Assembly (NCBI RefSeq): GCF_009664975.1
Contig: NZ_WJXB01000002.1
Span: 970,250-1,034,249, forward strand
DNA: 64,000 nt
Source of the DNA: Paenibacillus monticola
Lineage (GTDB): Bacteria; Bacillota; Bacilli; Paenibacillales; Paenibacillaceae
Reading direction: 5' to 3'
Shown here in pieces: positions 1-9,900 of the stretch. The notes under the pieces are model-generated. The model saw only the letters and a list, made by a program, of their open reading frames with translations, was not told where the DNA came from and did no database searches. How positions within the stretch are numbered: position 1 is the stretch's first letter; each line of letters starts with the position of its first letter. A program made the position numbers and the translations under genes.

Positions 1-176
1 CGTCGACCTCTCCGATTTACTCATTTCGAGGCTCAATCACATTCAGGCCTGCTATCTGGCTGTCTACGCTTAACGTCTGAAATCACTCGTCCAAGACTCG
101 CTATTGCTGGCTTGGCTTTAGCCTTTCCAAGCAGGATTTCCACCTGCTAAACTTCACAACCTAAGCTTGGTCGCAC
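1..176 (-). mobile_element. Possible 5' end of a group II intron (cut by window edge)
   Basis: Read on the minus strand, this stretch begins with GTGCGACC at about position 176, which fits the GUGYG start of group II introns. It continues with short stem-forming segments such as GCAGGTGGAAATCCTGC and a GACGTTAAGCGTAGAC segment, as in intron domain I. There is no open reading frame. The rest of the element would lie left of the window. A second, decayed intron-like region with a reverse transcriptase fragment lies at about 2.86-3.88 kb, so this part of the chromosome has seen such elements. The call is tentative because only 176 bases are visible and no domain V can be checked. Confidence 0.35.
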
Positions 177-363
177 CGAAAGTTGAGTTAATAAATAAGA
201 TACAATCAATCAACATATTACATAATCACCCATTATTCCGAGATAATGATCATATAACTCTCGAAATCTATGCTGTCTTTCATTTGCTATATTTGTTAAA
301 TAATATATATAATTGAATTGTTCCAATATGTTACATATTACAAATCCGGAGATGTTGTAAGGC

Positions 364-1464
364 ATGAAAAGTATTACTCTCTTTAAAACATTATTAAGTT
401 TATCGTTTGTAACAGTAAGTTCACTTAGTGGTGGAGTTGTACATGCTCAATCAAATCTAGATGCATTTGTTGATTCAAATATTGTGGGTAAAGAAAGAAG
501 TATCGTTACCTCGGTGTTACAGGATATTCCTGAATCACAGCGTGGAGATCTTATTGTTATTGCATCTGATGGTCAAATCTATACCAACAAGCCTGAGTTA
601 AAGAAAGAAGTTATAGAATATACCAAAAATAAGGAAGGTGTTTTTGAGGATTCAGATGGTAATAAAATCTTTCCACCTAAACAAGATCGACCTGAACAGA
701 TTCAACTTCAAAGTCCTCTAAATAGTTTTAGTACAGAAGTTAAAGTTGACGAAAAGGGACAACAATCATCTAACACACTAGCAATTGAGGGAAATGCTGA
801 ATTAATACAACCATTAGTTTCACAAGTACCCGCCACCGGTGGTAGTGGGCCCTATAGAAGAGTGGAATCATATAACAGTTACTCTTGGGCATCAGCAAAT
901 ATTTACCTGACCAATGACGTAAGTGACAATGATTCAACAGCTCCCTACTATGACACTGGTTATCTTTATATGGGTGGTTGGGGAGAAGCATCTAATGCAG
1001 TAGATGCAGGTTTTAAACATAATTCACTTGATAATACTTATAGCCCTATGATGCAAATTGATGGTACTCCTTATGGCTTTACACCACGAGTTGCTTCAGG
1101 CCAGACAGCTTATTTAGAGACCTATGTCGGAACAAATGGTAATTTCATTATGCATGCAGAATATAAGGATACAACTGGCGTTTCAAGAAGTATAAATGTT
1201 AGTGTTTACGCTCCTGGCTTTAAACAAAATGGTGCCAATATTATGAAGCGTATGACTACTATGGGGCAAAAGACAGAGTATCTGACCACAAAAACCTATT
1301 TAAGAGGTGCAGTATGGTCGAATGCCAGAATCGGAGCAAGTACTTCCAGTTATCATGTTTGGGCCGATTCTGATACCTGGCAATTCCAAAGTTACGGTAA
1401 TAGAATAGGGTTGAATAAAACCAATGCCAGTAATGAAACAGTTAGTATTTTGCCAGGATCTTAA
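364..1464 (+). CDS. Secreted protein, YrpD-like C-terminal part
   Basis: The 366-residue product starts with a clear signal peptide (basic start, hydrophobic stretch to about residue 26, cleavage near VHAQS), so it should be exported. Residues 30-130 are charged and hydrophilic. From about residue 165 the protein is rich in Tyr, Ser, Thr, Gly and Asn and looks like an all-beta domain, with runs such as YLYMGGWGEASNAVDAGFKH. This pattern resembles the Bacillus YrpD family of small secreted proteins, whose function is unknown to me. No catalytic motif is visible. The upstream region is AT-rich and the ribosome binding site is weak (GTAAGG just before ATG). It is monocistronic, followed by an imperfect hairpin. 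The family link is from memory and moderate; secretion is well supported. Confidence 0.7.
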   Translation: MKSITLFKTLLSLSFVTVSSLSGGVVHAQSNLDAFVDSNIVGKERSIVTSVLQDIPESQRGDLIVIASDGQIYTNKPELKKEVIEYTKNKEGVFEDSDGNKIFPPKQDRPEQIQLQSPLNSFSTEVKVDEKGQQSSNTLAIEGNAELIQPLVSQVPATGGSGPYRRVESYNSYSWASANIYLTNDVSDNDSTAPYYDTGYLYMGGWGEASNAVDAGFKHNSLDNTYSPMMQIDGTPYGFTPRVASGQTAYLETYVGTNGNFIMHAEYKDTTGVSRSINVSVYAPGFKQNGANIMKRMTTMGQKTEYLTTKTYLRGAVWSNARIGASTSSYHVWADSDTWQFQSYGNRIGLNKTNASNETVSILPGS

Positions 1465-1489
1465 ACTCCCAATCTCAATATTTAAAATT

Positions 1490-1530
1490 CAAACAACATT
1501 AAAAATGAAGGTTGTTTGTTCCTGCTTTTA
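1490..1530 (+). terminator. Weak terminator-like hairpin
   Basis: CAAACAACATT pairs, with one mismatch, to AAGGTTGTTTG about 8 bases later. The following T tract is interrupted (TTCCTGCTTTTA). It lies just after the YrpD-like gene. The fold is plausible but not strong. Confidence 0.4.
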
Positions 1531-1583
1531 ATTTAAGTTATAATTAAAATAAAAGAAAAACATCCATAGAAAGGAAAATAAAT

Positions 1584-2375
1584 GTGAAAATTTTAAATAA
1601 ATCTATACTGCTCTTATGCATTTTTATATTCGCTTTCCCATTTGTCAGTAACGCAGCGGCAAAGACGACGACTGCATCAATTAATATTAGATTGAATCAG
1701 TATTATGTCCTTTATACAACGCCTACATCTCCCTATATTGACAATGGTCGCTTATATTTACCTCTCCGTTCGGTGAGCGAATTGTTGGGCGCACAGGTTG
1801 GTTATGTCTCTGACTCCAAAACGGCAGATATTTCATTTAAACTAAATAAGCTTGTTATTAATATGCTAACACAAAAAATAGCATACAACGGAAAGGTCAT
1901 TGACACTGAGCTAAAACCCCAAATCCGGCAACAGAGCATTTATGTGCCTGTACAGATATTGATTGAAGGATTAGGTCTCAATGGTAAGTGGGATCAGCAA
2001 ACAAAAATATTAAATATCCAAGAGGAAAGTGTGAAGAACCTAGAGTTATTTCAATTAGCTTCCGAATTTGATAAGGTATCAATTATTTCAGAGGATACCT
2101 TCCTACCTCTCTCCTTCACTTTAGAAACGGGCGCTTCCAATGGTCATAATAAAATGAAACTGTCTGTTAAAGCCAAAAACATATCTGGACACGCTATTCC
2201 TGAAGGACAGGAAGATCTCCATCCTACCTATTTCATTAGTAGCGGTGTTACTTTGGAAACCCTTGACCGAAAACGTCCTGCAATTAAAAAAGATGAAATA
2301 TTCACACGTCAATGGGAAAGAACAATGAATCAAAGCCTTCAGTATATTTTAATTGAAGGAAGAACCATTCAATAA
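1584..2375 (+). CDS. Exported protein with copper amine oxidase-like N-terminal (stalk) domain
   Basis: The 263-residue product has a signal peptide (hydrophobic residues 8-22, cleavage near SNAAA). Residues 30-145 show two copies of the pattern found in the copper amine oxidase N-terminal-like domain (PF07833): GRLYLPLRSVSELLGAQVGY and, later, SIYVPVQILIEGLGLNGKW followed by a short strand. This domain is very common in exported Paenibacillus proteins and acts as a wall-associated or stalk module; it is not itself an oxidase. The remaining 110 residues are unassigned. Translation begins at GTG 1584, since the overlapping ATG at 1582 runs straight into a stop. AAAGGAAA lies upstream. It is followed by a strong hairpin terminator at 2433-2473. 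Confidence 0.75.
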   Translation: MKILNKSILLLCIFIFAFPFVSNAAAKTTTASINIRLNQYYVLYTTPTSPYIDNGRLYLPLRSVSELLGAQVGYVSDSKTADISFKLNKLVINMLTQKIAYNGKVIDTELKPQIRQQSIYVPVQILIEGLGLNGKWDQQTKILNIQEESVKNLELFQLASEFDKVSIISEDTFLPLSFTLETGASNGHNKMKLSVKAKNISGHAIPEGQEDLHPTYFISSGVTLETLDRKRPAIKKDEIFTRQWERTMNQSLQYILIEGRTIQ

Positions 2376-2432
2376 ATTCCCAAAGAAAAAACTGTACACT
2401 TATTTGGCTAATACTGTATTAAGTCCCTCCGG

Positions 2433-2473
2433 CAAAAATAGACCGTCTCATACAAAGAGGTGGTCTATTTTTG
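2433..2473 (+). terminator. Rho-independent terminator, probably bidirectional
   Basis: CAAAAATAGACC pairs with GGTCTATTTTTG around a GTCTC...GAGGT inner stem and a short loop. Both strands end in a T run. It lies between the stalk-domain gene and the minus-strand sigK fragment. Confidence 0.8.
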
Positions 2474-2572
2474 TGCAAATAAAATGAAACTATCAGTGCT
2501 CCTTTTCCCTATAATAAGCTATGTATTACCGGACATTACTAATGGTTCTGTTTACCTGCTTTTTAGCAAAAC

Positions 2573-2812
2573 CTACTCCGAAAATAAAGATTTCACGCCG
2601 GAGTTTGTCCACAACTTCTTGAGGTTATGGGCGAATAATCTCAAGTTATGTTCAACCAGCAAATTCCGCGCCTTAGCCTCAGTCATTATCCCTGAGTATT
2701 TACTCTCCTCCTGCTCCGTGAGCGGCTGTGGAAAAGCATTATCCCTTACGTAAGATACCAACAGTATCAGTTCTTTGATCAACAGCGCAATCGTGCTTAT
2801 GATTCCTGACAA
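2573..2812 (-). pseudogene. sigK: N-terminal fragment of sporulation sigma factor sigma-K (decayed)
   Basis: The minus-strand frame matches the start of sigma-K as I recall it: KELILLVSYVRDNAFPQPLT, then ARNLLVEHNLRLFAH, where intact sigma-K has KELxxLVSYVKNNAFPQPL and ARNLLIEHNLRLVAH. The match stops after about 65 residues, at the point where sigma-K would continue with region 2 (KKFDNTGED). The tail here is degenerate and runs to an unrelated stop. Conserved residues before ARNLL are deleted, there is no ATG (the frame opens with TTG), and there is no ribosome binding site. It is therefore a dead piece, not a functional factor. It lies immediately downstream of the group II intron remnant on the same strand. 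The full-length sigK should be elsewhere in the genome. Confidence 0.75.
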
Positions 2813-2863
2813 CTTGGCGACACAATAGGGTAAGACCGGGGGATTACTCCCTCGGTCTTACCG

Positions 2864-3339
2864 TCAAATCGTGCATGCGGATTTCCCGCACAGGAGCAAA
2901 TAATCCTTCCTGTGGTCGAATCCTAAAAATCGGAATCCTTCGTTAAAGTGGACACCCTTCGTTTTCTCCGGATGACCGCATCGTCGAAAACCAAAGCTGT
3001 AAGAGTAGAAGTCCTGCTCGAAGATCAGCTCGATGATTTGCCGTATGACTTGCCGACATACTCGATCTCGGATCGTGGGAATGCCGAGTGGTCTGAGCTT
3101 TCCATTCTCCTTCTCGATGTAATGCCTCCGTACCGGATCGGGTTTGTCCGTCCCTGTTGCAATAACCTTTGGAGTTCCCTTACGTTCGTGCTCACCTTCT
3201 TCTCGTACATCCCGATGCTTACGCCATCCACACTGCCGCTTCCCTGATCCTTCTTGATGGACAGCCAAGCTTCTTGCAGGTTATTCATCTCGTACACTTT
3301 ATCGATGAGGGAATAGTATTGTCGTCGTTTCGATTTCAT
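2864..3339 (-). pseudogene. ltrA: Group II intron reverse transcriptase (LtrA-like), N-terminal part, frameshifted
   Basis: Two overlapping minus-strand frames together give the N-terminal part of a group II intron-encoded protein. The first (from ATG at 3339) reads NNLQEAWLSIKKDQGSGSVD, the usual RT-0/RT-1 start with the GVDG-type motif. The second takes over near 3180 and reads ENGKLRPLGIPTIRDRVCRQ followed by LIFEQDFYSYSFGFR, the RT-2 block. The switch between frames shows a frameshift, and the protein ends after about 150 residues, without the YADD active site, maturase or endonuclease parts. It is a dead remnant. The sequence just downstream (2829-2885) holds the stem GGTAAGACCG...CGGTCTTACC. 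Confidence 0.8.
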
Positions 3340-3885
3340 GTTGGTGTTTCACCACCTTTAATGCTACTCACCAAGCTGGTCTTGTTTTTGCTACAGAGGA
3401 TCGATTCCTTACTTGATCCATCCGAACAGCTGCGTGTTAGAAAAAAAATTCAATCGCTCCTGCTGCCTTGGATGTACTCAGGCCGCCATTTCGCCTCCTC
3501 CCCAAGCGTTCTTTCGCTCTCGGCGGGACCACTCCCTCTCGGTCAAACGCTCGCTGGTTTAAGACGTTTACGATCTCCACTCACGAATACTCACAGTCTT
3601 TGACGAAGCACATCTGCATCTTCTATTCCATCCATACTGACCCTAATCACGTCAATGAGGCTTACAGGTCATATTTCTTTGTTTGTATTCCTGTAATCTA
3701 TACGATTCCGTATAGATTCCCCTGTTTTCATAGGAGTCACCCGAAATCGCCGCCACCTCTAGTTCACTGTATTCCGTGCTGGACTTTGCCTGCAAGCCTT
3801 ACGGATTCTCCCTCGCGAGAGACATCCTGCCACACCGACAATTTTTGGGGTTGCCATTTGTCTCCTTCGGCTACGGCACTTTAAA
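3340..3885 (-). mobile_element. Probable 5' RNA part of the decayed group II intron
   Basis: This stretch has no believable gene on either strand and lies directly upstream (minus strand) of the reverse transcriptase fragment, where intron domains I-IV should be. It contains many local stems, for example GAATCTATACGG...CCGTATAGATT at about 3700-3722 and TCTCTCGCGAGGGAGA near 3810-3826. The 5' edge near 3885 is a guess. A covariance-model search for domains I-IV would settle the extent. Confidence 0.4.
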
Positions 3886-3941
3886 GAGTAAAGTTACCGG
3901 GTGGATTTGCACCACCTAGATGGTGCAACTGTGAGGCCAAG

Positions 3942-3977
3942 AAAAAACGGCACTCTTCATCGCGAAGAGTGCCGTTT
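3942..3977 (-). terminator. Terminator of the amylopullulanase gene
   Basis: ACGGCACTCTTC pairs perfectly with GAAGAGTGCCGT around a short ATCGC-type loop. On the minus strand the hairpin is followed by six T residues. It lies 15 bases after the stop codon of the minus-strand amylopullulanase gene. Confidence 0.9.
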
Positions 3978-3991
3978 CTATTGTTATATGC

Positions 3992-6900
3992 TTACTTGCC
4001 CAGCAGCCTGTAGATTACCTGAGCGCTTTCGGCGCGGGTCATCTGTCCAGTTGGAGCAAATTGCTTATTCTCCCTGCCCTGAATCAGGCCCAGTGCTGCT
4101 GCGGCATTGACATAGGTGCCCGCCCACGCACTGATGCGGGAAGCATCTGCGAATGCAATAGTTGCAGCTGTTAAATCGATCTTGCCCCCTTGCTTAAACT
4201 CCAGCGCCCGGATGACCATGACAGCCATTTCCTCGCGGCTGATCGTAGCGTTCGGAGCAAACACTTCCTCGCTTCGTCCATTAATAATACCCAACTTAGC
4301 AGCTGTAGCTACGTAAGAGGAATACCAGACCTCGGATTTAATATCTGTGAACGCAGCTTGCCCATCCGCCGTTATGCCCAGTGCGCGAACCAGCATTGCC
4401 GTAAACTCCGCTCGACTGACATTGCTCTTCGGAGCAAACTCAGAATCGGTAACTCCAGTTACGATTTGCTTGGCGGCAAGCGATTTAATCGCCGTAGACG
4501 CCCAGTAAGCAGCGGGTACATCCTTAAACGATTTATTGATCTCCAGAACTGCATATTTACTAAAATGCCTGATTTGGGCAGTCATGCTACCTCCCTGAAG
4601 AGTTCCGCCTACATATCCCATCTCGTTGTTATCACCGAGATAGTAGACACCAGTCCAATCCTTGTTCGGATTACCATTAAGCTTAAAGGTAATCACTAGC
4701 GGCTCCTTGAACGTAGTGACCGGGATTAGAGTGCCGTCTTTTTTGACGATCTGCAGTTTGAATTCATACACTTTGGATACAGAGGTTACTTGAGTATCCA
4801 CCTTACCTAATCCCGCTACTAGTGCATTCACTCCTGTCTCTTCAAGTGGACTTACTTCGAACAGGATTTGGGAGCCTTCCGCTTCAGCTGCGGTTACCAT
4901 CCCTTGAATTACAGTCAATTCTTCATTGGTGAAGGTTATCGACAGATCGCCTGATTTGACCACCAGATCGTTGGTTCCGAGCGTCTTGGCAGCCAGTATA
5001 GGCAACAGCAATGATGTCTTGCCTTGATCCAACTCGACCTCAACCTTACCATCTCTAGCATTGTTCAGGCTGTTAACACTAACAACCTGTGTCTCAGCCG
5101 ATATTGTGCCAGCTGTAGGCGTTGGTGTTGCTATCGGTGCTGGAGTTGGCGTTGGTGTCGCTACTTCAGGCACTGCTGCCAAAATAACCGTTCCACCCTC
5201 GTCTCTGCCCGGTAGATCAATGGTCACCAACTGATCATTCGCTACCGTATAGGTTTTGCCACTGTACTCGTCTACTACAACAGCATGAGCAGCAAACGGC
5301 ACGGTTAGGGTAGCGGAGATTCCGTCCGTCTTCGTGTTGATAACTGTCACAACATCATCGTTACCGTAATGCTTGTCAAAAGCCAAATATCCCAGTTCAT
5401 CCGAGCCTGCAAGCTTCGTGCGTGTACCCTTCGAATACACTTTGGAATACTTGGCACGAATGTTCAATAGCTTCTCGTAGTGATCGTGAAGACCCTGCTC
5501 TACTGTCAGCTGATCCCAAGGCATATCCGCGCGATTCTCGCTGAATTGCCCATTGGATATATCCACTGCATTTCTTCCTGAACGACCAAGCTCCTCCCCA
5601 TAATAAATCACGGGTTGTCCTTTAGCTGTAATTTGCAACGCAGCTGCAATCTTCAGCTTGCCTTGATCACCGCCTACATACTGTGACAGGAAGCCGTCCT
5701 CATCATGGCTGCTTAAGAATTGAGCCATCATCTGGGTGTTATCAATCTTCGCTTCACGCTCCTGCAGATAAGAATCCACCTCATTGATCTTACCATTTGT
5801 GAAGTTCAGGGCAGCTCCCTTAAAGCCGAAATCAAGCAATCCATCCATCTGGCTGGATTGCAGCATTCCACCGTTATTATCGATGGTACCGCCATAGTAT
5901 TCCCCAACCATTTTGAAGTTTGGATCGATGGTTGTTAGTGCATTCTTAAAGGCTTTCCACGTTGTTCCTTCCACATGCTTAACGGTGTCCACTCGGAAAT
6001 AGTCGATCGTATCCCCACGATCACTTCTGGCGTTGTCCAACCAGCCTGACTGCCAGGCGATTATTTTCTCCCGCACAGCAGGATCTTCTGTTTTGAAATC
6101 TGGCAGACCGCTAAGTTCGCCGCGAATAGGATCTGTATCCGCCGACACTCCGTCCGTACGCAGCATATCGGCAAAACGGTCTTTGTCCTCCGCTGTAATT
6201 GTCGGACTATTATCGTCCGGCTTCAAGCCGTAACCGGCATGATTCAGCACAACGTCCACCATAATCTTAATGCCCTTGTCATGCGCCTTCTCGATAAGTT
6301 CCTTGAAGGTCACCATATCACCAAGATGTTCGTCAAGCTTAGTGAAATCCTTGGCCCAGTAGCCATGGTAAGCATACTGCTCACCGTTGAAATCTAAACC
6401 TTTGTTGAAATCAATATTATCTACAATCGGTGAGATCCAGAGCGTGTTGATGCCAAGCTCCTGCAAATAGTCCAGATTGTCGATCATCCCTCTGAAATCT
6501 CCGCCGTGGTACGCTTCCAGATGAGTTTTATCAACGTTCTCGTTATTGGTTGCATCCCCGTCTTTGAATCGGTCAGTCAGCGCGAAATAAATCCGTGCTT
6601 CATCCCAATCGAAATCCAGCTTTGCCCCCGTATACGTTCTTGCCTTTACTTCGATTGCGGCTGATTGCTTGTGCGTGTTACCGAACTGATCCACAAGGAT
6701 AATTGGAATATTCTTTATCCCTGCCGTCACCGTATCCTTCACAGCAATCGTTTGTTTCATAAGCTCCGTATCGAGCTGAACTTTGGCAGGTCCCCCGAGA
6801 GCGGTCAGATCCATATAAGCATCACTGTAAATTACAGCCTCTGTGGAGGTTGCCTTGACCGTTACAATCGCATTTTGATTGGAGGTAATCGCTTCTGGAC

Positions 6901-9900
6901 GGACTGTGGTTGTAATCGTGACCGCTGGAATGTGATATACAACAGATGACGAACCGTCAACGTTGTTGCTTGGATCGACGATCTCGCTTGTCGTGCCCTC
7001 TTTAGTGATCAGGAAAGTATAGTTATACGTCCCTTCTACTACATCGGTCAGCTTGTAGCTAAACCATTCCTTAACTGAATCATATGCCATAGCGTACTCA
7101 ATGCCGTTCACCTTTACTTTTGCATCCGTTATGGCTGCCATATCCCCACTGCGGAATAGCGCTTCATCACGGTACATGAATGTGATCGTTCCATCTTTCA
7201 TGATAGGACCGTTAATACTCGGCTTGATATCAAGCTCCTTGACCATACTGGTCACATTGACCTTGGTGAAAGCTTCACCTGGGTTCAACGGAATAACGCG
7301 GTCATCCGGGTAATCCTGTTTCCCCGTGTTCCAATCCGTTCCTTTACGCAACACGAATCCAACACTCGTTGCATTTGGTGCCACCTCAATAAGCACACTC
7401 GCTGTACCATTCTTAAATGTCGTGAAATTGATTTGATCATTCGTTGCCCCAGTGTTCCACACCCAGATATTCCAGTCCGTATAATTCTGGTCTTCCCGGG
7501 AATAGTTGAACTGGACATACCGCTTGTTATCTACAGGTTCGGTCGTAACCTTGACGGTAACCTTAGTTATTTTACCTCCGTAGGAGATGGTAATGATGGC
7601 GGTACCTGCGCTAAGCGCTTTTACCTGGCCTTTATTCGTAACCGATGCTACCTCCGGTTTATCGGAAACATACGCTGTAGTGTTCGTAACATTACTTTTG
7701 CTGCCATCATCGTATTTTGCGTACACTGTCGTTTGATGCGTACCGTTTACCTGAAGCGAGTAGCTTGCACTATCCGTTTCCAAAGCATCCAGAACAACAG
7801 CGGCGGCATCCTTCTGGATAATTACAGCACTCAGCGGTTCCAGCGTAATGGAAGTGGCGGTCAAACTAAAACCTGTCTGTTTCTCGACGGGAATAGCTGT
7901 AATTCCAGCTTCATCATTGTCGACAATTACTTTTCCACCCGTCAAATCCTCTGCTAGCGTAAGCGTTCTTGAGGTACTGTCTCCATTGATGAAGACGTAG
8001 TAGATACCCGTTCCATCCGTTGCCTTATTCTTGTAGCTGATCACAAGATCACTGGCCTTCATCTCCGGTGCTGCAATAAGGTTAATATTGGTGTCTACCA
8101 GATTCTTATCACCCAAACGGAACGCGTTCGTAAACTTTCTCAGTTCTATTAATCCCGATGTATACTTTCTGGTCGTGTTCTGTACGGGGAACGCCGTTTC
8201 ATCGGTTGCTCGAGTCCAATCAAACATATTAATAGCATCCGAAGAATCATACGAATCGTTGATAAAATAGCCAAACGGATTTCCGTCCTTATCTGTCAAT
8301 TGCGTATACTTCTCCTCAGGTACACCGGCTGCCTTCCACTGCTTCGTGCGCCCATATTCCTGTCCTGCTTGCAGGAAAGACGTCCCCTGTGAGGTAAGCA
8401 CCAGCATGTTGCCGAGTCTGATCCGCTGCTGTATTTCGAGTTCGTTCTCTGCTATAGCCGGATCTTTCTTAATCGATTGGGCAATTACGTCGTGCAGAGT
8501 CATATTGTCATGCGCTTCAATATACGGCACAATATCCCCTGGATCATCCGTCGGAATATTCGAAGGCTGACCTTTGATGTTATTCAGAATCGTTGAAAGG
8601 GAACGTGCCCCGCCTGTAATAAATCTGGGCTCCCCTTCTGAGCCGAAGCCGGACTTTAATTCATTGCGGAACTCATCGGAGAAGACACCGACGCTGTCCG
8701 TTTGATCCATCCAGTCCTGATCTGCTCCCTGACCAGCAAGAGAGGGATCAGCTGCTGCTCCACCGAACGTTTTCCAGCCTTCACCGATAAAAAGCACCTG
8801 TGGATTAATTTCTGCTGCCGCATCATAAGCAGCTTGCACCGCATCCGCTGTCGCATCACCCATCATGTCCCAGCGCATTCCGTCTATTTTGTATTCCTTG
8901 AACCAGTATTTGACGGAGTCTACCATCAGTTTCTCAGCCATCTTGTGGTTAGTAGCCAGATTGTTACCGAAACCACCAATAAAGTTGCCGTTTGCATCCT
9001 GGAAAGCATAATAATTCGGTACAATATCATTCAAAAATTCTTTCTTCGCCATATGAGTATAGACGACGTCCAGAATGACACCCATACCAGCTTCATGCAC
9101 CGCATCGATTAAGCCTTTTAATTCTTTGATCCGCTGCTCTGGATCAGCAGGTTTCTGCGAATAGGCACCATCCGGCGAGAAATAACTGTGGGGATCATAA
9201 CCCCAATTGTATTCATTGCCTTTAGCGGAATAATCCATCTCTCTGACATCCATCTTTGTTTCATCCCCATAATACCAAGCCATCACAGGCAGCAGTTGAA
9301 TATGGGTCACTCCTAAGGATTTGATATAATCGAGTTTTTTCTCAAAAGCCTCATAAGAACCCCATCTTTCGCCGTCCAAACTGCTCTCGATCGTAGGGTC
9401 TGATGTAAAGTCTCTGATGTGGACTTCATAAACGATTGCATCTTCCCGCTTCTCGTAACCTGCTATATCGGCCGCATGGAAGTTTGCCGGATTCGTCTGA
9501 CTTAAATCAACGATAGCCGCTTTACCAACGGTATCGCCGCCAATACCCGCAGCGCCCGTTGTATCCACGGTGAAGGTTGCCATAGATTTGGCGTATGGAT
9601 CAAGCACATTTTTGGTTACACCATCATTGGTCACTTCATATTGATAATAGAATCCCCTCACATCATCTGCTGCGGCTGCGCCAGTCAGATCCGCCGGTTG
9701 TAGCTCGGTCGACCAGACGCCTTGCTCGCCTTCAGTTAGGTCAATACGGCCTACAAGAACATCCGCGTCATTCTTATCATATACATTGGCCACGACTGAA
9801 CTCGCTTTAGGTGCCCACAGCTTCAAGTTAGCAGACTTAGCTGCTGCATGATACGTAGCCCCAAGGTCGTCTCCTGTATAATTGTACATCTCATCCAACA

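Noticed and set aside
2460..2753. Plus-strand frame of 97 codons
   Set aside because: It is the antisense shadow of the sigK fragment and starts inside a terminator.
2948..3884. Several plus-strand frames over 2.9-3.9 kb
   Set aside because: They lie opposite the intron-encoded protein fragment and the intron RNA; no motifs.
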